This document shows positions 17,857-25,155 of a DNA stretch of 64,000 nt, piece by piece. The stretch is from an uncultured Alphaproteobacteria bacterium (GTDB taxonomy: Bacteria; Pseudomonadota; Alphaproteobacteria; RF32; CAG-239). A model generated the notes under the pieces. That model was not told the origin of the DNA. It searched no databases and worked only from the letters and a program-made list of their open reading frames with translations. The translations under genes and the position numbers were made by a program. The stretch covers positions 62,001-126,000 of the forward strand of contig CAKQLP010000004.1 of the NCBI GenBank assembly GCA_934254675.1, read 5' to 3'. The number at the start of each line of letters is the position of its first letter. The stretch's first letter is position 1.

Positions 17857-18471
17857 TCAGTCGGTTAATAACTTATGGATATCGTATTCATCATAACCTT
17901 CGTAATAATAACTAACATCTATTCCTTTCATAAAAACCTCACGTTCATCAATTTTATCCGTTAAAGCATTTTTTAAGAGATGTTTTATTTCAATATCTTT
18001 TATAGGACTTCTTTCCATTGCAGACAGATAATCGGCTTTATCGATTTTATTCCAATCAACAACCCGTTGCAGCTCTTTTTTAAATATTAAATCCAGCCAA
18101 ATTCTGGTTGCGCGTCCATTTCCTTCGCGAAAAGGGTAGGCAATGTTCATTTCAACGTATTTTTCCACAATTTCATCAAAAGTTGACTGAGGCATATTTT
18201 CAATATATTTTAATGATTGTTCTAAATACATAACCGGAGCAAAACGAAAATTTCCTTTTGATATGTTAACATTTCTAATTTCACCGGCAAACTCATAGAT
18301 ATCTTCAAATAAATATTTATGAATTTGTTTTAGACCGCTAACCGTACCAGCTTTAATTTTATTAATTTTTCCACTGTCAAAAAATTTTATGGCTTTTTCT
18401 TTGCTCGTTTTTTCTTCAACTTTATTAAGTTCAATTTGATTTGTAATATTTAATTTGTTTTCTAAAACCAT
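17857..18471 (-). CDS. Fic-domain protein with altered catalytic motif
   Basis: Fic enzymes usually transfer AMP (sometimes other groups) to Tyr, Thr or Ser of target proteins, using HxFx(D/E)GNGRxxR. In this 204-residue protein the core fold is clear: a flap segment near YEFAGEIRNVNISKGNFRFAP and the motif FREGNGRATRIW. The position of the catalytic His is Tyr112 (A-Y-P-F-R-E-G-N-G-R). The codon is TAC; one transition would restore CAC. The anion-binding GNGR and the second Arg are intact. No antitoxin-like gene adjoins it, and 17456-17856 holds only decayed coding traces. It could be a decaying toxin, or an enzyme that uses a different chemistry. Confidence 0.8.
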   Translation of the reverse strand: MVLENKLNITNQIELNKVEEKTSKEKAIKFFDSGKINKIKAGTVSGLKQIHKYLFEDIYEFAGEIRNVNISKGNFRFAPVMYLEQSLKYIENMPQSTFDEIVEKYVEMNIAYPFREGNGRATRIWLDLIFKKELQRVVDWNKIDKADYLSAMERSPIKDIEIKHLLKNALTDKIDEREVFMKGIDVSYYYEGYDEYDIHKLLTD

Positions 18472-18614
18472 TATAAACCATCTTCCAATAAAAAATACAT
18501 TATATTTTATGATAATATAATATTGCTAAAATTTATATAATAAAATCAAATTGCCAACAATTCAGACTGCTGTCGTTACAAACTTTCATCAAAAAATGAA
18601 TTTTTTTATTTTGA

Positions 18615-19559
18615 CTATTCAAAACAGTAAGTATTTCTAATTGTCTCTAAATGTTCTTTAGAAAAATATTGTTTTGCCTCTTCCGTTAAATTTCTATAAA
18701 GAAGACAATAATTCAAAGATGAAGATGTTGAAAAATGTTCTCTCAGTATTTTTTTTACTTTATTAGCATTCTGTTTCATTTTTGAATAATATTCCTTAGA
18801 ATTTGTATGATGAAGCCTAAAAGCGGCTAAAACCTTTTTTATCATACCAACTTTTGCCCCATTTATTAACATTTGCGCCCAAAACAGATAATCTTCAGCA
18901 TTCATGTATTTTTCGTCATAGCGCATCTTATGATCCAGAACAAATTGCCGTCGATAAGAAGTTCCTGTGTTTTGAATTGCATTAAAAATAAAAATGCTTT
19001 CCAGCCAAGCCGATCCCCAAATGTTTTCTATATTGAAAAAACCATCTTTTTCCATAGAAACAATATATCCATGCACAAGATCCGTTTGAGGATTTTTATC
19101 TATATATGATTTCGTTTCCGCTAAAAGTTCCGGTAAAAAAGAATCATCCGAATCTAAAGTTGTTATATATTCACCTTTAGCTATGTCTATAAGACGATTG
19201 CGATTAAAAGATATTCCTCTGTTTTTGTTATTCTGAATAAAAACAATACGCTTATCCTTTTTCTGGAAAGCCTTTATTAGGCGTGCAGACATATCTTTTG
19301 AACCATCATCTATTATAACCAATTCAAAATTATCATATGTCTGCGCCAACGCAGAACATATTGAATGTTTTAAATACTCTTCACGGTTATAGGTTGTCAT
19401 AACAATAGAAAAAAACGGATGTTCCGGAACTTCAGAAGCATAAGAAATATTTTGAGAACACACTGGATTGCTGTAATGGTATATTTTGACTAAATAACAG
19501 AAGCTACATATTCCTAAAATACAAAACAACGAAATAACAAAATAATTTGAATATTTCAT
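18615..19559 (-). CDS. Membrane-anchored family 2 glycosyltransferase
   Basis: The protein (314 residues from the chosen start) has an N-terminal membrane segment (YFVISLFCILGICSFCYLV). A GT-A domain follows: FFSIVMTTYNREEYL, LVIIDDGSKD and the DxD-type TLDSDDSFLPE, as in GT2 enzymes that use nucleotide sugars. The C-terminus contains the acceptor-side MNAEDYLFWAQML motif. The start is uncertain: ATG at 19557-19559 puts the anchor at the N-terminus, while a TTG at 19620-19622 would add 21 residues and overlap the EF-hand gene. The sugar and acceptor cannot be inferred. It is the last of a minus-strand run of envelope genes. Confidence 0.8.
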   Translation of the reverse strand: MKYSNYFVISLFCILGICSFCYLVKIYHYSNPVCSQNISYASEVPEHPFFSIVMTTYNREEYLKHSICSALAQTYDNFELVIIDDGSKDMSARLIKAFQKKDKRIVFIQNNKNRGISFNRNRLIDIAKGEYITTLDSDDSFLPELLAETKSYIDKNPQTDLVHGYIVSMEKDGFFNIENIWGSAWLESIFIFNAIQNTGTSYRRQFVLDHKMRYDEKYMNAEDYLFWAQMLINGAKVGMIKKVLAAFRLHHTNSKEYYSKMKQNANKVKKILREHFSTSSSLNYCLLYRNLTEEAKQYFSKEHLETIRNTYCFE

Positions 19560-19602
19560 ATACAAAATTCCCGCATCTAAAGGTAACCTATATTCTATTT
19601 TT

Positions 19603-20424
19603 TTACTTTTCAGGATTGTCAACTAATGACTCATCCATATTATCCAAATCATCCAGATTTGACAATTCATTAAAATTTCGAATATATTCTTCTTTGGTTA
19701 AGCAATTTTCTTTGGCTTTTTTTTCATCCTTATACATATCTTTCCATTCTTCTTTAGTCATTGAAAAATTGCTATTATTTTCTCCTGACATATTCTTGTC
19801 ATAAACAACCATATATTCCGCATATTCATCAGCCGTAACACATCCGTCTTTATCTTTATCCATTTGAAAATAATTTTCATCAGCAATATTATTGGATACG
19901 CTATTAATAAAATTATCGGCCATTTCCTCCGGAGAAATTTCTTTTACCTTTTCTATTGCTGTTTTAGCCGCCTCTAATTTTTTCTGCATTTCAGCTATTG
20001 CTTCTTCCGGAGACTTTTCCGTCAATTCTTTAATTTTTTCAAGACGTTCCTTAGTTTTATTTTCTGTTTCCCATTGCATGACAGATTTAAATTCATTTTT
20101 ATCCAATTTTACATCTTTGTTTTTATCTGCTTGCTTAAAATAATTTAAAAACCTTTCTTTCTTTTGAGTTTTTTCATCTTTTGATAAATTAAATTCCGTA
20201 TCTATGCCTTTCACAATCATCGAAAATTCATTTTCCGAAACAAAACCATCGTTATTGACATCCGCCACATCAAAAATATTTGAAACCATTTTCTCATTGT
20301 CCGAAATGCTCATTTCTTTTTGAACACAATCTTTTATTTCCGCAGATGAAAATTCTTGAGCCCGACCATTAAAAATCAGCAAATTACAAATTCCCAAAGC
20401 CATCAAACACAGATTACGAATCAT
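19603..20424 (-). CDS. Secreted EF-hand calcium-binding protein
   Basis: The 273-residue protein has an N-terminal signal peptide (to about residue 22, FNGRAQ). It carries at least three EF-hand loops: DVNNDGFVSENEF, DKNKDVKLDKNEF and DKDKDGCVTADEY. A charged coiled-coil segment rich in Glu and Lys (about residues 115-160) lies between the second and third. The second loop lacks the usual central Gly and may bind poorly. Calcium binding in the periplasm is likely; the partner is unknown. It ends near the start of the GT2 gene and follows the zinc-ribbon gene by 26 bases. Confidence 0.8.
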   Translation of the reverse strand: MIRNLCLMALGICNLLIFNGRAQEFSSAEIKDCVQKEMSISDNEKMVSNIFDVADVNNDGFVSENEFSMIVKGIDTEFNLSKDEKTQKKERFLNYFKQADKNKDVKLDKNEFKSVMQWETENKTKERLEKIKELTEKSPEEAIAEMQKKLEAAKTAIEKVKEISPEEMADNFINSVSNNIADENYFQMDKDKDGCVTADEYAEYMVVYDKNMSGENNSNFSMTKEEWKDMYKDEKKAKENCLTKEEYIRNFNELSNLDDLDNMDESLVDNPEK

Positions 20425-20450
20425 TTTTAAATCCTTTCTTAATAATTAAA

Positions 20451-20834
20451 TCAATTGCGCAAGTTGCTATACAAATAATAAGCCAAACAGATTATTAAGC
20501 AAAACAGCAAAAGATAAAAAGAAACATAAATAATTCCAGCAGCCAAAATAACTGACAAGAAAAATAGAATTATTTGAAAAAAATATTGTACCCATGTTTT
20601 AGAAATCGGCATCAACTGGGAAGGGGATCTATCAGCATTTCCATTTAAACCATGGCCGCATTTCAAACAAAACGTTGCATCTGCGGGGAGGTTCGCGCCA
20701 CATTTATCACAAACTCGATACAATCCTTCGCCCGTATCTGTAACTTTATGAAAACAATGCGGACAAAAACGCCATTTTCCAAAGGTGAGGGGTGATATTT
20801 CTTTTTGACAATTAAAACAATAAAATTTTTTCAT
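20451..20834 (-). CDS. Double zinc-ribbon membrane protein
   Basis: This 127-residue protein begins MKKFYCFNCQKEISPLTFG and has paired CxxC knuckles: C-F-N-C with C-P-H-C, then CDKCGANLPADATFCLKCG. These are two zinc ribbons of the kind that often tether to membranes. A C-terminal stretch of two hydrophobic helices follows (IILFFLSVILAAGIIYV and LLLFCLIICLAYYLYS). AAGGA lies seven bases before the chosen ATG. The function is unknown. It sits between the GT-C-like gene and the EF-hand gene, all minus strand and closely spaced. Confidence 0.65.
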   Translation of the reverse strand: MKKFYCFNCQKEISPLTFGKWRFCPHCFHKVTDTGEGLYRVCDKCGANLPADATFCLKCGHGLNGNADRSPSQLMPISKTWVQYFFQIILFFLSVILAAGIIYVSFYLLLFCLIICLAYYLYSNLRN

Positions 20835-20869
20835 AAAACATCCTTTATTCAAATTTCGCTATTTAAAAC

Positions 20870-22642
20870 TTAGTTTGTTTTAATCGGAAAAGCAAGCGGT
20901 TGAGATTTTTTCAAATTCTGTCGAAAATCAGAAACAGACCGATTTTCTTTTATATTTTTAAAAACTTTATTTTTATCTCTTTTATCAATGCACACAAAAT
21001 TTTTATAAAATGACGCTTCTTTTATGACGTTTCGGCAATAAAAATTATCAACACCCAACTCTGTTTTAATCACAAATTGCAAATTATTAAAAACTGTTTT
21101 CGCGCCTTCACTGTCTAAAAAGCGGGTTACATCATATATCGGCGTGTTTCTATCAAACTCATTTAAAAAAGTTTTTAACAGAACAATATAAATCCGGTAA
21201 TCACTTTCTTTTTTCAATTCTTGAATTTTATCAAATAAAATATTTCCTTTAGTTGTAAATTCAGCGGCTTCATTAATAAGCTTAACATCCGGATTTTGTT
21301 CGGCTATTTTCGCCATTGAAATACCGACATTTCCAGAAATTGATGAAACAATAGCGTTTTTTGGCAGACTTACTTCTTCAATATCAACAACTTTCTGCAT
21401 GTTTCGCATATTACCCCAGCTTTTATAAGGCAATCCCCATAAAAGTAAAATTGTTAAAAGGACACAAACTCCACCATACAACCATTTGTATAACTTCTTT
21501 TCCGGCCAAAAGTAAGACAAAACTTTCACCAGCATTAAAGATATAATCATCTCCACAGGAATAGCATAGCGGATAATACTGAAAACATAAAACCAAATAA
21601 AATAGCCAATTACCGCAAATACTATTAAAAATAATGTCGGCTGCGTTATTTTAACGTATTTCCGGCCTTTTTTATGGCACAACAACAAGCCTAGCCCTAA
21701 CAACATCAGCCACCCTAAAGCCAGACGAGCGTCAAACATTTCGGCTTCTGATGTTACTCTTTCACGCCCTTGGAAAGATGCCAAAAAAGGAAATATCAGC
21801 CAATTCCACCAATTTTTTTCAAAAAATTCGTTATATGTTAAAAAATTTTGCGGGTAATAAGGAGAGTGAAAAATATTGTTCATATATGGATACATCGGGC
21901 TTCCCATCTCTTTAAACAAAATCCAGCCCCACCAGCCATAAGTCAATAAAAATCCGATAAAACCAGTTAAAGCAAAAATTCCGATAGTTTTAAAAGGTGT
22001 TTTTAATTTTTTCCAAAAACATATTAATGTTAAACCCAAAGCCAAACACCAGACAATAATTGTCAGTTTCAAACCTAAAGCCGCTCCCATTAACACACCG
22101 GAAAAAGCAAAAATCTGCCACCGCTCTTGTTTTAATATAAATAATTCCTTGTATATTAAATATAATCCAACCATTACACAAAGAATAACCGGAATCTCAT
22201 TAGATGATGTGCCGTTTTGCACTAAAAAACCAAATCCGGTTAATATAAAGAGCATTGTAAAAAATGTTTGAACTTTTCCTTTAACCGTGTCCACAGAAAA
22301 ATTCGCTTTAACCAACAAGTAAGCGACAAAAGCTAACATTCCCCAATACAAACTATGATACAACTGATAAACAATCGGCGTGTCATTGAAATGTTCAATC
22401 AATAAATATGCCGGAATTTCTATCAACGGATTTAAATATGAATTTTCCACACCAACCGCTATATCCTGAAAAGTCCGCCCTTTGAAAAACGCCCATGCGA
22501 TGTAGTAGTGATAATTATTTATATCTGCAATCACCTCATAACGAAAAACAAAACAAATCGCCATACTCACAAAAATGAAAAAAGACAACATCCCTAAATT
22601 GCTTTTCATCAAACGAGTCAAAATTTGATTTACCTTTGGCAT
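20870..22642 (-). CDS. Polytopic membrane protein, GT-C glycosyltransferase-like
   Basis: The 590-residue protein has about ten hydrophobic helices up to residue 400 and a soluble C-terminal domain, the layout of GT-C enzymes that use polyprenyl-phosphate sugars. An acidic first periplasmic loop (YEVIADINNYHYYIAWAFF) sits after the first helix, where GT-C enzymes keep their catalytic Asp. GAALGLKLTI resembles a segment of DUF2029/GT87-type proteins. The substrate is unknown. The gene is divergent from the FAD oxidoreductase at 22731, with an 88-bp shared promoter region. I infer they act in one cell-surface glycan pathway. Confidence 0.6.
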   Translation of the reverse strand: MPKVNQILTRLMKSNLGMLSFFIFVSMAICFVFRYEVIADINNYHYYIAWAFFKGRTFQDIAVGVENSYLNPLIEIPAYLLIEHFNDTPIVYQLYHSLYWGMLAFVAYLLVKANFSVDTVKGKVQTFFTMLFILTGFGFLVQNGTSSNEIPVILCVMVGLYLIYKELFILKQERWQIFAFSGVLMGAALGLKLTIIVWCLALGLTLICFWKKLKTPFKTIGIFALTGFIGFLLTYGWWGWILFKEMGSPMYPYMNNIFHSPYYPQNFLTYNEFFEKNWWNWLIFPFLASFQGRERVTSEAEMFDARLALGWLMLLGLGLLLCHKKGRKYVKITQPTLFLIVFAVIGYFIWFYVFSIIRYAIPVEMIISLMLVKVLSYFWPEKKLYKWLYGGVCVLLTILLLWGLPYKSWGNMRNMQKVVDIEEVSLPKNAIVSSISGNVGISMAKIAEQNPDVKLINEAAEFTTKGNILFDKIQELKKESDYRIYIVLLKTFLNEFDRNTPIYDVTRFLDSEGAKTVFNNLQFVIKTELGVDNFYCRNVIKEASFYKNFVCIDKRDKNKVFKNIKENRSVSDFRQNLKKSQPLAFPIKTN

Positions 22643-22730
22643 TTTACCTACTCCACATTTATATTTTAATAAATTAGTAAAGAATATATCTTACAATGCC
22701 TTATTATTTTGTTAACGAAAGGAGCTTTCT

Positions 22731-24284
22731 ATGAAAAAAGTTGTAATTATCGGCGCAGGACCAGCCGGTGTAACAGCCGGATATGAACTTTTAAAAAAAT
22801 CAAAAGATTTCGATGTCACAATTTTGGAAGAAAGCAATTTTATCGGCGGCATCGCCCGCACCGCTCAATATAACGGAAATAGAATCGATTTAGGCGGCCA
22901 CCGCTTTTTTTCTAAAGATGAAGAAGTCACAGCATGGTGGAATAAAATTATGCCGCTTCAAGGAGCTCCAGCATTTGATGACATATTAACAGGAAGAAAA
23001 GTTTCCTTAAACCCTGATGGTCCAAACCCCGAAAAAGAAGATGTTGTTTTACTCAAAAGGCGCCGTGTTTCCAGAATTTATTACAAAAAAAACTTCTTTG
23101 ACTATCCTGTCAAAATAAACTTAAACACTATTTTTAACATGGGATTACTGACAACGGCAATGGTTGGTTTCAGTTATCTGAAAACATTGGTGCACAAGCT
23201 TCCTGAAACATCTTTGGAAAATTTTTATATTAACCGCTTCGGCAAAAAGCTTTATTCTATGTTTTTTGAAGATTATACAGAAAAACTTTGGGGGCGGCAT
23301 CCTAAAGAAATTTCAGCAAACTGGGGAGCTCAACGCGTTAAAGGGCTTTCTATTGTTGCCATTTTTAAGGATATTTTCAGCAAACTTTTGCCTAAATCAC
23401 CTAAAAACGTTGAAACATCCTTAATTGAAGAATTCAGCTATCCCAAACTCGGCCCCGGCCAACTTTGGGAGGTTGCTGCAAATGATTTTGAAAAAATGGG
23501 CGGAAAGATTATAAAAAACGCCAAAGTTATCAAATTTAAGACAAATAAAAATAAATTTAAGGAAGTTATTTTTATTAAGGATGGCAAAGAAATCAGCATG
23601 TCCGCAGATATTGTCATTTCTTCTATGCCGTTAAAAGATTTGGCTGCCGGCTTGGATGCCATTCCAAGTAAAATAGAACGTATTGCCAAAGGCTTGCCAT
23701 ATCGGGATTATGTTATTGTTTGCCTGATGCTCAATAAAATTAATCTAAAAAATAAAACAAAAATAAAAACCGTTAACAACCTTGTTCCTGATTGCTGGAT
23801 TTATGTTCAAGACCGAGGTGTTAAGCTTGGACGTATCCAAGTGTTTAACAATTGGTCTCCTTATATGGTTGTAAATCCAGAAAAAAATATCTGGATAGGA
23901 CTGGAACATTTTTGCAGTGAAGGCGATAAATATTGGAATATGAGTTCAGAAGAATGGAAAGCTTTTGCCATTGACGAACTTTTAAAAATGGGGATAATTT
24001 CTTCTGAAAAAGATGTTGATGATTCTCATATAGAACGTATCAAAAAAGCTTATCCGGCTTATTTTGACACCTATAAAGATATTGATAAACTCACAAGCTT
24101 TTTAAAATCTTTCGATAACCTGTATTGTATTGGACGAAACGGACAGCATCGATATAACAATATGGACCATTCAATGATTACTTCTTTTTTGGCAGTACGA
24201 CACATTCTTGGGGAGCTCAAAGATAAAAATGAAATTTGGAACGTTAATGTTGAAAAAGAATATCACGAAAGCGCCACAGAATAG
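22731..24284 (+). CDS. NAD(P)/FAD-dependent oxidoreductase (amine-oxidase / HemY-like fold)
   Basis: The 517-residue protein starts MKKVVIIGAGPAGVTAGYEL, a dinucleotide-binding GxGxxG. FIGGIARTAQYNG, GGHRFFSKDEEV and a C-terminal FAD-contact segment (LYCIGRNGQHRYNNMDHS) follow. These are shared by a family of flavoproteins often annotated as protoporphyrinogen oxidase or UDP-galactopyranose mutase-like. The EDYTEKLWGRHPKEIS segment is typical of the family found beside polyprenyl-sugar transferases. Heme synthesis is unlikely, as no hem gene is near. GAAAGGAG precedes the ATG. It is divergent from the GT-C-like gene. Confidence 0.75.
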   Translation: MKKVVIIGAGPAGVTAGYELLKKSKDFDVTILEESNFIGGIARTAQYNGNRIDLGGHRFFSKDEEVTAWWNKIMPLQGAPAFDDILTGRKVSLNPDGPNPEKEDVVLLKRRRVSRIYYKKNFFDYPVKINLNTIFNMGLLTTAMVGFSYLKTLVHKLPETSLENFYINRFGKKLYSMFFEDYTEKLWGRHPKEISANWGAQRVKGLSIVAIFKDIFSKLLPKSPKNVETSLIEEFSYPKLGPGQLWEVAANDFEKMGGKIIKNAKVIKFKTNKNKFKEVIFIKDGKEISMSADIVISSMPLKDLAAGLDAIPSKIERIAKGLPYRDYVIVCLMLNKINLKNKTKIKTVNNLVPDCWIYVQDRGVKLGRIQVFNNWSPYMVVNPEKNIWIGLEHFCSEGDKYWNMSSEEWKAFAIDELLKMGIISSEKDVDDSHIERIKKAYPAYFDTYKDIDKLTSFLKSFDNLYCIGRNGQHRYNNMDHSMITSFLAVRHILGELKDKNEIWNVNVEKEYHESATE

Positions 24285-24389
24285 AAGTATATAGACAAAC
24301 TGTCAGGTTTGATTTGAAAAAATAGATTTTATCTCTTTAAGCGTAACAGAAAATGTTATGATATTTAAACAAAATTAAAGGAGATATAA

Positions 24390-24539
24390 ATGAAAAAAGA
24401 ATCAAAATCTTATGACAATAAAAAATCATCTCAAAAAATACAACCTACCGTATCTAAAGGCGGATGCGGCTGTGGATGCGGTAGTTCTTCTGTTTCTGAA
24501 ATAGAAGAAATTGATGAAGTTTCAATGAATAACAAATAG
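24390..24539 (+). CDS. 49-residue Cys-Gly-rich small protein
   Basis: A complete ATG-to-TAG frame of 50 codons lies nine bases downstream of a near-perfect AAAGGAGAT ribosome site. The product starts MKKESKSYDNKKSS and carries a compact GGCGCGCGSSS motif with three cysteines in alternating positions. An acidic tail (SEIEEIDEVSMNNK) follows. It ends eight bases before hsp20, so the two are likely cotranscribed. It could be a metal-binding chaperone adaptor or a peptide precursor; neither is established. The Cys spacing (CxCxC) suggests metal coordination. Confidence 0.65.
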   Translation: MKKESKSYDNKKSSQKIQPTVSKGGCGCGCGSSSVSEIEEIDEVSMNNK

Positions 24540-24547
24540 GTGCTTAA

Positions 24548-25036
24548 ATGAAAAATTTGACGGCAAGCGGCACCAATAGCCGCAGCCGCCATTCCAATGT
24601 AACCACAGCTCCTCATGCGGGCTCTGATTTTAATAACTTTATGAATTATTTTTGGAATTATATGGATTTACCCGAAAATTTGCCAGAAGACATGGAACCT
24701 CATATTCAAATTACAGAAAATAAAGACTCCATATCTGTTATGGCTGAACTTCCGGGAATTGATGAAAAAGATTTGGATTTGCAAATATCTGCCGATGGTT
24801 ATTTAGCCATTAGCGGCGAAAAGAAAAACACCTCATCTTCTTCAGAAAAAGATTCGTATTTTTCCGAAATATCATATGGCATGTTTAAAAGAACAATCCC
24901 TTTGCCTTGGGATTTAGCCTATAATGATGCAGCTGCGACTTATAAAAATGGCGTGCTGTCTGTTTTAATACCAAAAACACAGGTTGAAAAACAAAAATTC
25001 AAAAAAATTGCAATTAATACAACTAATAAAAACTAG
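24548..25036 (+). CDS. Small heat shock protein, Hsp20/alpha-crystallin family
   Basis: This 162-residue holdase contains the alpha-crystallin domain from about residue 50. PHIQITENKDSISVMAELPG is the first strand pair, and YKNGVLSVLIPK the characteristic A-x-x-x-n-G-v-L region. The N-terminal arm (SGTNSRSRHSNVTT) is low in complexity, and the C-terminal tail lacks a clear I-x-I motif. It follows the Cys-rich small gene by eight bases with a weak ribosome site, so translation may be coupled. The terminator at 25045 ends the transcript. Stress regulation is likely from the family, but no heat-shock promoter is obvious. Confidence 0.92.
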   Translation: MKNLTASGTNSRSRHSNVTTAPHAGSDFNNFMNYFWNYMDLPENLPEDMEPHIQITENKDSISVMAELPGIDEKDLDLQISADGYLAISGEKKNTSSSSEKDSYFSEISYGMFKRTIPLPWDLAYNDAAATYKNGVLSVLIPKTQVEKQKFKKIAINTTNKN

Positions 25037-25044
25037 CTCTATTT

Positions 25045-25077
25045 AACTCTGTTTCATGTGAAACAGAGTTTTTTTAT
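25045..25077 (+). terminator. Terminator after hsp20 that contains a parS-like palindrome
   Basis: AACTCTGTTTCA (25045-25056) pairs perfectly with 25059-25070, leaving TG between, and seven T's follow. The core 25050-25065, TGTTTCATGTGAAACA, differs from consensus parS by one base (C to T at the centre). Confidence 0.85.
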
Positions 25078-25155
25078 AAAAGAAAAAGACCTTAATCAAA
25101 ATTTAAATTCTTTTGTTTAGAATTAAGTAATCTTTTATATTGATTGAGGATTAAT

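Noticed and set aside
25050..25065. Counting the hsp20 terminator core as a true parS
   Set aside because: The central C to T change breaks the invariant CG of parS, and the stem is explained as a terminator; kept only as a finding.
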